DNA from: Echinarachnius parma
Taxonomy: Eukaryota > Echinodermata > Echinoidea > Clypeasteroida > Echinarachniidae
Reading direction: 5' to 3'
NCBI GenBank assembly: GCA_037951105.1
Contig: JBAMJV010003042.1
Location: 461,060 to 525,059 of the forward strand
Length of the DNA: 64,000 nucleotides
The translations under genes were made by a program, and so were the position numbers. The notes beneath the pieces were generated by a model. The model made no database searches, was not told the DNA's origin, and saw only the letters and a program-made list of their open reading frames with translations. Shown here one piece after another: positions 1 to 10,137 of the stretch. How positions within the stretch are numbered: position 1 is the stretch's first letter; every line of letters starts with the position of its first letter.

Positions 1-1074
1 CTGACAGCCGACTGACGTCTAAAGTAGACGTCAGAAAGACGTCACCATGACTATGCCTTTAAAAACATAATAATTTATATCATATAGAAGACGTCTTTTT
101 AAAGACCAATTTTCGCAATTAACTTTTTCCGTAAAGAAGTCACAAAAAACAACAATTTACGACGTCCTTAAAACAATGTACATGACAAAAATAAACGTCA
201 TTTCTTACAAGCATTTGCTGTCAGGGTAGTTCTATCACAACACAAAACAGTTTACGGTATATTACGGTAAAAAAATAAATAAAAAAAAATAAATAAAAAT
301 AAAACGGTCATGCTCACAGTTTGCATCAACCCAGTTGAGGTCATGGAACCAGGTCAAAACCTCAGAACTTGCAAAGGAACATTGTCAAACCCATCTATCA
401 ACGCCCGATTACGCAATACTAACTCATAACAACAAAACATTAGACCTGACTGTCCGCGGTCACCCTTTTGTGTCGGTGCACCCACTGATCCGATCCCTTG
501 TAAAGAATAAATCCCAGTCAAGTTGCTATTCACTCTCTAAAACTAAATGCAACACTAAATAAAATCAATGGACGCCAAGTCAAAAATGGCCGAGTCTAAA
601 AGTAAGGTTTTTTCTCTCTTTTTTCTTTTTTATTACCAATAGCCACCCTTTCTCTAATTAAAACCTAATCAAACCCAACACAGGAATCCCGACCGCATCC
701 CTCTACATTGTCCGAAGCTTTAATCCAATTCCACTCACAAGCGACCGAGCCACTACGGGGCAAAAAAAAACAAAAACAAAACAAAACAAAACAAAAAACA
801 AAAAAAAATCAACATCTAGTACAGTGTATAGTCATTATAGTCATTTTTTACTTTCCCTTTACTGCCAAGTTCAACAACTGTCAAAACAACAACAAAAAAA
901 TTTCCACATGATTTGTCTATAATTAAAGTATCAAATTAAAGCTATCGCATCACCCGCAGGCAATTACATGTATAATAGTAAAGTCATCATAGTCATTGAA
1001 CGATTTTTCCTTTACTATAAAGTTCAATGCTATCAACATACAACCTTGCTTGTTATCAACATACAACCTTGCTT
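1..1074. other. Unassigned AT-rich sequence
   Basis: No gene or complete element is recognised. Visible structure: a perfect inverted repeat at 13-33 (TGACGTCTA, 3-nt loop, TAGACGTCA) inside a cluster of GACGTC palindromes over the first 200 bases; an A-rich tract at about 270-304; and a (CAAAA)n-like tract at 761-808 resembling a retroposon tail. An open frame of 75 codons at 335-562 has no recognisable domain, and nothing here shows it is used. The region could be a decayed transposon, but I see no paired termini. Confidence 0.5.
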
Positions 1075-1076
1075 GT
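1031..1076. repeat. 23-bp direct duplication at block edge
   Basis: The 23-mer starting TATCAACATACAACCTTGCT occurs at 1031-1053 and again at 1054-1076. A third start (TATC) falls exactly where the duplicated block begins, so the repeat abuts the left breakpoint of the 1075-5236 block. Confidence 0.8.
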
Positions 1077-1318
1077 TATCATTCAAAAAGAGCCGTTAAA
1101 ACGTAAGAGGGCGCTCTCTAAACACTCATCGGTTTCAACCATATTGAATAAAATATTGTGCATGTGATGTTTTGTTGAAATAGTGATTAGATAGAGAAAT
1201 AACCAACAACTATTTAAATACCTATTTTGTAACTTTTTGAAAAGAGGAAGCATTTTTTAAAAATTTTTAACGGCTGGTTCAAAATTCTCTAATAAACCTG
1301 GGGCCCCAGCTTCATTAC

Positions 1319-1753
1319 AAATTTATTTATTTATTTATTTATTTATTCAAATATATTTATACAGGATAGCCTGATCAGCAAGAATACTGTTTTTCGTCAG
1401 GGTCCTGATATAACATCATACAATATACATAAAACAATAATTCATTAATATGATAATTATAAATATAAAAATATGTACAAATAGCATATGACCAGCAGAT
1501 TCAAGATATACTTTATTAAAATTTTGGACAAAGTTATATTAAAATAGTTTCAATTTATTTCAAATCATAAAAACACAATTAAGTTTCTATATACAGTCTA
1601 AATATACTAATTTTTACGAAAGAGAGAAATAAATTGTTTTGGTTACTCCAGCTAGCACGTGATTATCAGTCAAGCAGAACAATGTCAACACAGACATGAC
1701 AGAACACCTCACAGTCATACAGCAGGCACACGCACAGCCACGCATCATAAATT
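1319..1753 (-). mobile_element. LINE-like retroelement 3' fragment, longer copy
   Basis: The corresponding point of copy 2 (around 17996-18001) is uninterrupted, so this is an insertion of about 430 bp. Read on the minus strand it ends in an (AAAT)n tail, seen as (TTTA)n from 1321. AAATT occurs at both borders (1319-1323 and 1749-1753), consistent with a short target-site duplication. The terminal ~150 bp match 55473-55635 in the opposite orientation, and that copy is 5'-truncated. A simple-repeat tail plus 5' truncation is typical of non-LTR retrotransposons. No reverse transcriptase sequence is present, so the clade is not assigned. Confidence 0.75.
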
Positions 1754-3037
1754 GTTATATTTATGGATATTTCAGCCGTCTCTGAACCGATTTTGATCAA
1801 ACAAAGATGATTTTATTATTTAAATAGTATGCTCTTTCAAATTTTACACTCAGTTTTTCATTACCTCACAAAATAATAAGTAGTCTAGCGCCCTCTCTAC
1901 CAAAACTCAACTATCCCTTTAAGTGTGATAAAATCCGAATCTTAGTATCGTTCAATGTAGGCATAATGATAGAATGTCAACTAACGCCATCAGCACGCCA
2001 GTAAAATGTGGCCTAAATTCTCGGCCCATCCGCGCCACAACGCTGGGTTGGACATTGGCTCGACAAGGCCGATATCCCGTGCAGATGTGAGCTCGCGTAG
2101 CTTTTGCACGCAGCGTATGCGGTAAAAAATAAAATATATGTGGTAAAAGATCTCTGTATTTCTAACTACTAAATTTCAAAGCAGTTTTTTGTTCCCTAAT
2201 ATTTACATTAACAGATACGTTATCATACATGTATATTATTTCATATGGTAGATGATTAGTCCGTGTTTTTCAATTGTTAGTGCGTGAGGCGTTTCAAAAT
2301 ACTATATTTGGCTTTAACTCATATTAGGCCATAGTTATATAGAGTTCTTCACGCCCGGATATGGTTCATTTATCTTCCATATATCTCACGAAGAGAATAA
2401 CGTGTAAAAGTTAATGTCAATTCCGACAATACCATGAACTTATTCTAAAAATCACCGTTCAAACAACTTCATACACAACTACAAACTGCTATTTGTGTAC
2501 GCGTATCCAAAGCTCTGATCAACTAGATAAGGAAATAACAACCGGATATGTTATTCTTTAGCGTGCAGTGCAGATCGATTAGCTTTCCTAAGGTCAAAGC
2601 AACATATTTGGATTAGGTTGTAAAAACACAAAGTCTTATTAGAAATTTCCCACGAGTTAAATCCCTTATTTGTTTAGCTGCTGTCCTCATGACCTGGGAC
2701 CCGTTATTGCAATGTGCTTCCTCCATAAATTATGTACTTGATAAGGATCACAATCCTCGAAACTTACGTTGAACTCTTGCGGTTCTCACATATCTCGTTG
2801 TATTTGTAATAATAATATAAGCATGGGCAGTTTTTGTTTTGTTTTTCTTAATTTATTTGGTTATAAAGATATGTATGATTAAAGGGTTCAGATTTACATG
2901 TATATGCTAGATCATAACCGTGTAGAAAGTCGGTGAAATGAGTGATAGTAAATATCACTCGCATTGCAGTTTTGCTCATTACTCGGTCATATGACGTTCA
3001 TTTACCATGGAATGCTCTCACATCACTCAGATGATAT

Positions 3038-3795
3038 ATCTGGGGGTGTATTCTGAAAACCATTTTAAAGGGACTGTCCGCCTTTTACAAATCATCTAAA
3101 AAGTTTACAGTACCTAGACTCGGTGATAAATATGACACCCATGTGAAATGTTCAATTCAAAACGCTATAATTTAGATTCTATGAATGAAAAACTACCAAG
3201 AAAAATAGCAAAGATCGCGTCTCCTCAATGTACTACATTTTGGACACTTGCTATGTATATTTAGCTGATTCATTGTCAGAACTTATTTTCGAAAAACCTG
3301 TGTGTATACAATTTATTAGATGCATGCTACACAATAACAATCTCAAATGAAAGAAAGAATGAAAGGATCTGAAGTTTGAAGAGTAGTTCAGTACTTGAAT
3401 GATTATTCGGTCATTAGGTTGCACAAGGCAAACGCAGGCAGTTTAGCGTTCACTCAAAGTCTGTAGAACACTAAACATGTCAGGCAGTATAACCAGGGAA
3501 ATGGAAGTATGTTAAATACACTTACATGTTGTTGTTGTTTTTAAATGTCAAGCCCTTATATGTTAAAGCATGCTGTTAAATGACATTTTCTATCATATAA
3601 GTCAATAACCTCGCAACTTTTGAAATTTGGCTTGCAAAAGGGGGACAGTCCCTTTAAGCTAAGATATAGTGTATACTTTTATACGTCACTAAAATGTTTT
3701 AGCCAAATCGGTATTCTGAAGCTCTAAACTATATTTCAGTGACGTAGATGCAATACATTTTAACTTAAAATACTTTGCCGAATACACCCCCAGAT
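3038..3795. mobile_element. Outer MITE with ~30-bp inverted ends (copy 1)
   Basis: ATCTGGGGGTGTATTC at 3038 is mirrored by GAATACACCCCCAGAT ending at 3795, and the inverted match continues with a few mismatches to about 31 bp (TTTTAA / TTAAAA). The element has no coding capacity and its target duplication is not clear. It is interrupted by a second MITE at 3065-3657. Removing that insert leaves about 165 bp of original element. Confidence 0.75.
3065..3657. mobile_element. Inner MITE, TTAA target site (copy 1)
   Basis: TTAA at both borders (3065-3068 and 3654-3657) flanks inverted ends AGGGACTGTCCGCC and its near-complement GGGGGACAGTCCCT, about 20 bp with one or two mismatches. TTAA duplication is characteristic of piggyBac-type and some other DNA transposons; superfamily assignment is inference. 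The element is 593 bp with both TTAA copies and non-coding. Confidence 0.8.
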
Positions 3796-4655
3796 CAAAG
3801 AAACCCATGAGATTTTATCACCCACTTGCCCGTTTTTCAAATTGTTATCATGTGTATGGTTATTATTACCATTTGTATTATTAATATTACTATCATGATT
3901 ACTATGAGTATGCATTGCGGTACGCTATTCGTAGTATACTATATCACAGCGTTTACAATAGTTTGCAAAATAACTATACAACATACAATATCATACAAAC
4001 AAAATCAATTGGGATCAATTGGGAAATAGGTATGTTTTAAAGAGCTTTTTAAAACATCCACTAATGGAGCAGATTCAATATGTGAGGGTAGTCCTTTCCA
4101 GTTTCCACTCCTTAGCTGCTGTAACAGTATCCTGCCTTACTATAATAGTCCTCAGAAAAGTAAACCGAAATGGGTCTGCATTGGAGCGAAGATGTGTACG
4201 CAAATGTCGATTCGTATCAAGACATGCATAACAGTTAAACAACAATCTTGTACATGTCAACAAAGTGACTAAATCCCTTTAAGAACAAGAATAAGCACAT
4301 CGGTGAGTGTATGTTTAATTAGCGTTATAAGCGTTGCGAAATTGGTTTATTGTCAAGTTATATTTAATTTTCATTGTTTTAGTCTTTTAGAAATTAAATT
4401 GAAATTGTAAACTTGATCACAGGTATAGTGAAGTTTTTACCGGATGTTCACAGTCACGCGATGGTCATTTTTTCTCGTAAACATATCCGCGGTTAGGCAG
4501 GCCCTGGATCCTAATTGTTGTTATGGCTCGTTAAAACATATAGACTCTATGGTTAAAGGAGACCACCACGCGAATAATACCAAAGGGTCATAACAATAAT
4601 ACATATATTCCATTTTTTTATAACGCTTTTTAACAATTAAGTCTCAAATATTGAT

Positions 4656-5276
4656 GATATGATGATATTGACTTTTCAACGCGTAATATGATAATGTCAT
4701 AACATTTACTTGGCATAAATGAATGACACAAAATAGGGTAACAATATTAATTCATAACAAAAGGGAAGGGGGAAGCTCTTTAATTGACCAAAATGACTGT
4801 AAAATGGCTCTATACCTGACGTCTTATTTCAACCATATCACACCTTTCCTTTGGCCGATTTTTACCCGGTTTTCAGTATGTTAAAGCTGAGTTTCCGCTA
4901 CACTATCACGATTTTCGATTTTATTTCACGATTAGAGCACGGGAACAGGTCGTAATTGAAGGTTGAACTTTTGTTTTACTTTATCGTGCACTATGGTGAC
5001 TTTACAAAATCTGATTGGCCATTGTTAGATATGTAAACATATGTGCAACTCATACTCTTTCGGAATATGTAAAAATATTTGGATATATCCATGTATCAAA
5101 GAAGTTATGACCGATAAGAGAAGGGCATGTTTGACCAGATTTAGCCAATTTTCACACTTTTGCGCGATTTCAACTTTAACTGGTCAATTCGATGACTTTA
5201 TAACATTTACTCGGCATAAATGAGGTATGAATTCGTGTCTCTATGCACTGGCATATAGACACAAAAACAATACTAG
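4656..5276 (+). repeat. Truncated type A unit at end of block copy 1
   Basis: Lacks the usual junction hairpin and first ~40 bp, entering the type A sequence at GATATGATGATATTGAC. It contains the first module (CCAAT-palindrome region deleted here to GATTGGCCATTG), then jumps from GAATTCGT at about 5236 straight to the 3' hairpin and CTAG (5273-5276). The jump occurs at shared TTCGT, suggesting a microhomology deletion of the middle and last modules. Confidence 0.8.
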
Positions 5277-6925
5277 ATTTTGAATTCGTCACTTTTGACG
5301 AATTAAGGTTATACATATCGAATTCTTATGATAAAAGCATTATTCCAAAAATAAATACTCAATCATCATATAAATAATATCACATACCCCCCCCCCCCCC
5401 TAATAAAAAGTAAAAAAGAAGAAAAAAGAAATTTAAAAAATATTGTCTTGGATTCGAACCCACGACCCTTAGATCTTGCGTCACAACTTGTTCCACGAGA
5501 CCAACATTAGATCTCTTAACGAAAATGGGAAATCGGGAACGATATATCAGTGATTGCACACTGCATTTGTCATTGTAACAGTGAATTATTTGACCTTTGA
5601 ACCTAATTTACATTTCCTTAACGCCATTTTCATAATCCGATCTTATCTTATGAAAATTTTTCCTTTCATTATAACCTACATGTGTGCTGAATTTCATGTC
5701 CACGGCGTACGTGGTTATTCATGCTTGATTTATTTGACCTTTGACGGTAAATATGGCGATGAAATATGCATTTTTGCGATTTGGTGTTAACTTATGAAAT
5801 GTTGGGCTTGCAAGTCCCTATCTACATGCGAAGTTTCACATTGGTAGCATAATTCTTTCAGCAGTTATAGGTCGAAAGCATACGTTTTAGCTAACCCTCA
5901 ATTTTTAACAGATTTGGACTCTCATTTCCAATCAAACAATTCATCAGGATCCAGTGAACAAAACTAAATGGTGTAAATAGATTGTGAATAGAGCAGGACA
6001 TCAGCTACGATATATCAACATTTGGGAGCACATTGATGGAGAATAAGCGTGATATGGTCAAAAGCACACTGTGATCGATTTCAACATTGATTGAAAGTGA
6101 TTAAAATTCGCATTTTCAACTTTAACCGTCAATACGATGACTTTATAACATTTACTCGGCATAAATGAGGTATGAATTCGTATCTACAACTCATAATATA
6201 TCCGAATATTAAAAGATAATTGGATGTTTGTGGACTTTTTAAAAAGTTATGGCCGAATAAAAAAAGGATGTTTTTACCATGTTTTGCCATTTGCGTGCGC
6301 GCGTAATTTTGACTTTGACGCGCACGTACTCCGTTATTATGAGTCAACAATGACTCAAATTGATAGGGTGTGTTGGGGGATCTATAAGGAATGCAAAACA
6401 TGTGAAAAAACGACAATTTTCCTATTCATTCGCGTTACGCGCGCAAATACGCGCGCGCCGACGCGCACGCGCGGAATTTTTTGAAACGCTTAAAATTGTC
6501 TGAAACATATAGTAAATTACTAGGGTTGGGGTTTTGAACATTTTTTGACATTTTTTTTCATTTGACGGACGCGTACGCGCGCGTCTCCGAGTGTAATTGC
6601 ACGCGCATGAGCTTAAAAGATGACCATTGACCTGATCAATATTGATGCGAAATTTGAATTGAAATTGATATATCATGACTGAGATATGATGATTATTGAA
6701 ATTTGTCAAAATGGCGTCCTGATGACGTTATTGTGATGTGACGTCACTGAAAAAGTTAGCAGATCTAAGTTAGATCATGATCTATCATCATGTGAAGATT
6801 CATGACAATTGATTCATGTGATCTTGAGATATGCGACGAACAAAATTGATGGGAAGAATAAATAAATAATAAAAATTCTAACAAAATCAATAGGTTATAC
6901 ATATGTATATGTATAACCTAACTAG
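5277..6925 (+). repeat. Array unit 1, type B (1649 bp)
   Basis: Full-length type B. Junction hairpin at about 5281-5302, poly-C run at about 5389-5400, tRNA-derived segment on the minus strand, body of ~120-180 bp degenerate phrases, one 'GGCATAAATGAGGTATGAATTCG' type module near 6160, paired AP-1 palindrome at 6340-6357, CpG-rich blocks at about 6295-6330, 6427-6475 and 6565-6610, TGACGTCA at 6739-6746, 28-bp palindrome at 6892-6919, CTAG at 6922-6925. The first of the two usual CRE-like sites is decayed (TGACGTTA). Confidence 0.88.
5443..5512 (-). other. tRNA-derived segment in unit 1
   Basis: On the minus strand, an A-box-like TGGTCTCGTGG (5493-5503) lies about 40 nt upstream of a perfect B-box GGTTCGAATCC. 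The acceptor arms do not pair convincingly, so this is a tRNA-derived (SINE-like) remnant and not a functional tRNA. Confidence 0.65.
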
Positions 6926-7082
6926 ATGTTGAATTCGTCACGTTTGACGAATTAAGGTTATACATATTGAAATTACGATATGATGATATTGACTCTTCAA
7001 CGCGTAATATGATGATGTCATAATATTTACTTGGCATAAATGAATGACACAAAATAGGGTAACAATATTAATTCATAACTAG
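6926..7082 (+). repeat. Array unit 2, type A stub (157 bp)
   Basis: Contains only the junction hairpin and the first ~140 bp of type A, and ends directly in ATAACTAG. Full type A units continue ATAAC then AAAAGGGGAGG, so the stub was probably made by joining at shared ATAAC with a hairpin-less unit end. Confidence 0.85.
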
Positions 7083-8610
7083 ATGTTGAATTCGTCACAT
7101 TTGACGAATTAAAGGTTATACATATTGAAATTACGATATGATGATATTGACTCTTCAACACGTAATATGATAATGTCGTAACATTTACTTGGCATAAATG
7201 ATGACACAAAATAGGGTAACAATATCAATTCATAACAAAAGGGGAGGGGGGAGCTCTTAAATTGACCAAAATGACTGTAAAATGGCTCTGTACCTGACGT
7301 CTTATTTCAACCATATCACACCTTTCCTTTGGCCGATTTTGACCCGGTTTTCAGTATGTTAAAGCTGAGTTTCCGCTACGCTATCGCGATTTTCGAGTTT
7401 ATTTCACGATTAGAGCACGGGAACAGGTCGTAATTGAAGGTTGAACTTTTTTTTTCTTTATCGTGCACTATGATGACTTTACAAAATCTGATTGGCCAAT
7501 GTTAAAATTGTAAAAATATGTGCAACTCATACTCTTTCAGAATATGAAAAAAATATTTGTATATTTCCATGTATCAAAGAAGTTGTGACCGTTAAGAGAA
7601 GTGCATGTTTGACCAGATTTAGCCAATTTTCACACTCTTTGCGCGATTTCAACTTTAACCGGTCAATTCGATGACTTTAGAAGATTTACTCGGCATAAAG
7701 CAAGTATGAATTCGTATCTACAACTCATAATCTACCCAAATATTCAAATAAAATTGGGTTTTTGTCGATTTTTGAAAAAGTTATGGCCGAATTCAAAAAG
7801 GATGTTTTGACCATATTTTGCCAATTATTTGATTTAAACTGTTCGCCCTTAGATGTTAGATGGCGCTATACAGACTTAGCCAATTTTCACACTCGTGCGC
7901 TTTTTAAATCTTAACGGTCAATATGATGACTTTGTAACATTTACTCGGCATAAATGAGGTATGAATTCGCATCTACAACTCATAATCTTTCCGGATATTC
8001 AAAGAAATTTGCGAGTTTGTGGACTTTTTAAAAAGTTATGGCCGATAAGAGACCAGACTTGGGAAATTTTCACACTCGTGCGCTATTTAATTTTTAACCG
8101 TCAATATGATGACTTTATAACATTTACTCGGCATAAATGAGGTATGAATTCGTATCTACAACTCATAATCTATCCGAATATTAAAAGAAAGTTGGGTTTT
8201 TGTGGACTTTTAAAAAAGTTATGCCCGAATAAAAAAATGGTTGTTTTTGAGCATTTTCAGATTTTAAGATCCTTGGACGAGCGCGTACGCGCTTCTTACG
8301 TGGCGCATGCGTATGCGCATAATCGGAAAAGTTGCCACTCGGCCTGATAACTATTGGTGCCAAATTTAAAGGGAAATAGAAGATGCATGACTGAGATACA
8401 TCCATGAATGAAATTTCACAAAATGGCGTCCCGATGACGTCACGAAGAGTCGGCGGCACTCAAAAGTTTGGCAGTTCTAAGTTAGACCAAGATCTATCAT
8501 CTGGCAAAGTTTCAGGACAATAGCTGCACCCGTTATTGAGGTATCCGACGAACAAAATCCTTGTTTTCGTGTCTCTATGCATTGGCATACAGACACAAAA
8601 ACAATACTAG
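7083..8610 (+). repeat. Array unit 3, type A (1528 bp)
   Basis: Full-length type A. Modules begin near 7472, 7670, 7928 and 8107 (each around ATGATGACTTT...ACATTTACTCGGCATAAA). It has the NF-Y-like GATTGGCCAATG near 7490, the CpG/NRF1-like block near 8280-8325, TGACGTCA near 8436, and the 3' hairpin GTGTCTCTATGCA / TGGCATACAGACAC ending 10 nt before CTAG. Confidence 0.9.
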
Positions 8611-10137
8611 ATGTTGAATTCGTCACATTTGACGAATTTAAGGTTATACATATTGAAATTACCATATGATGATATTGACTTTTCAACGCCTAATACGATA
8701 ATGTCGTAACATTTACTTGGCATAAATGAATGACACAACATAGGGTAACAATATTAATTCATAACAAAAGGGGAGGGGGGAGCTCTTAAATTGACCAAAA
8801 TGACTGTAAAATGGCTCTGTACCTGACGTCTTATTTCAACCATATCACACCTTTCCTTTGGCCGATTTTGACCCGGTTTTCAGTATGCTAAAGCTGAGTT
8901 TCCTCTACACAATCATTTTTTCGATTTTATTTTACGATTTGAGCACGGGAACAGGTCGTAATTGAAGGTTGAACTTTTTTTTTCTTTATCGTGCACTATG
9001 ATGACTTTACAAAATCTGATTGGCCAATGTTAAAATTGTAAAAATATGTGCAACTCATACTCTTTCAGAATATGAAAAAATATTTGGATATATTCATGTA
9101 TCAAAGAAGTTGTGACCGATAAGAGAAGTGCATGTTTGACCAGATTTAGCCAATTTTCACACTCTTTGCGCGATTTCAACTTTAAGCGGTCAATTCGATG
9201 ACTTTAGAAGATTTACTCGGCATAAAGCAAGTATGAATTCGTATCTACAACTCATAATCTATCCAAATATTGAAATAAAATTGGGTTTTTGTCGACTTTT
9301 GAAAAAGTTATGGCCCAATTAAAAAAGGATGTTTTTACCATATTTGGCCAATTATTTGTTTTGAAGTGTTCGCCGTTAGATGTTAGATGGCGCTGTTCAG
9401 ACTTAGCCAATTTTCACACTCGTGCGCTTTTAAAATCTTAACGGTCAATATGATGACTTTGTAACATTTACTGGGCATAAATGAGGTATGAATTCGCATC
9501 TACAACTCATAATCTTTCCGGATATTCAAAGAAATTTGCGAGTTTGTGGACTTTTTAAAAAGTTATGGCCGATAAGAGACCAGACTTGGGAAATTTTCAC
9601 ACTCGTGCGCTATTTAATTTTTAACCGTCAATGTGATGACTTTATAACATTTACTCGGCATAAATGAGGTATGAATTCGTATCTACACCTCATAATCTAT
9701 CCGAATATTAAAAGAAAGTTGGGTTTTTGTGGACTTTTAAAAAAGTTATGCCCGAATAAAAAAATGGTTGTTTTTGAGCATTTTCAGATTTTAAGATCCT
9801 TAGACGAGCGCGTACGCGCTTGTTACGTAGCGCATGCGCATGCGCATAATCGGAAAAGTTGCCACTCGGCCTGATAACTATTGGTGCCAAATTTAAAGGG
9901 AAATAGAAGATGCATGACTGAGATACATCCATGAATGAAATTTCACAAAATGGCGTCCTGATGACGTCACGAAGAGTCGGCGGCACTCAAAAGTTTGGCA
10001 GTTCTAAGTTAGACCAAGATCTATCATCTGGCAAAGTTTCAGGACAATAGCTGCACCCGTTATTGAGGTATCCGACGAACAAAATCCTTGTTTTCGTGTC
10101 TCTATGCATTGGCATACAGACACAAAAACAATACTAG
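8611..10137 (+). repeat. Array unit 4, type A (1527 bp)
   Basis: Full-length and collinear with unit 3. It carries the longer palindromic GCGCATGCGCATGCGC near 9833, where unit 3 has a point change (GCGCATGCGTATGCGC). An internal 92-codon minus-strand open frame recurs in many type A units but is broken in others. Confidence 0.9.

Larger units (their letters stand above)
1075..5236 (+). repeat. Segmental duplication, copy 1
   Basis: This block aligns almost base for base with 17752-21483. The offset is 16,677 before and about 16,247 after the 430-bp insertion at 1321-1748, which copy 2 lacks. Only scattered substitutions and single-base indels are visible. Contents: AGCCGTTAA-type inverted ends at about 1091-1274, a perfect palindrome CTGGGGCCCCAG near 1299, two nested MITEs (3038-3795), unassigned AT-rich sequence (1754-3037 and 3796-4655), and the start of a type A array unit (from 4656). 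Open frames at 3826-4029 and 4019-4231 are intact in both copies, but the copies are too similar for that to indicate coding. No gene is recognised. Confidence 0.92.

Noticed and set aside
335-562. 75-codon open frame in the left flank
   Set aside because: No domain, no codon signal and no adjacent splice signals; length is within chance expectation.
761-808. Retroposon poly-A tail
   Set aside because: The (CAAAA)n tract could be a tail, but no upstream element body or target duplication could be defined.
1091-1274. Small inverted-repeat element with AGCCGTTAA ends
   Set aside because: Ends pair for only about 11 bp in AT-rich sequence, and no target duplication or second location was seen.
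1296-1312. CTGGGGCCCCAG palindrome as a regulatory site
   Set aside because: A perfect 12-bp palindrome, present in both block copies, but no further context supports a function.
3826-4231. Two overlapping open frames preserved in both copies of the duplicated block
   Set aside because: Copies are nearly identical at the DNA level, so open frames would be preserved by chance. The translation is a low-complexity isoleucine-rich sequence followed by an unrecognised one.
5443-5512. Functional tRNA gene on the minus strand
   Set aside because: A and B boxes are present but the acceptor and T stems do not pair properly, and no consistent anticodon arm can be drawn.
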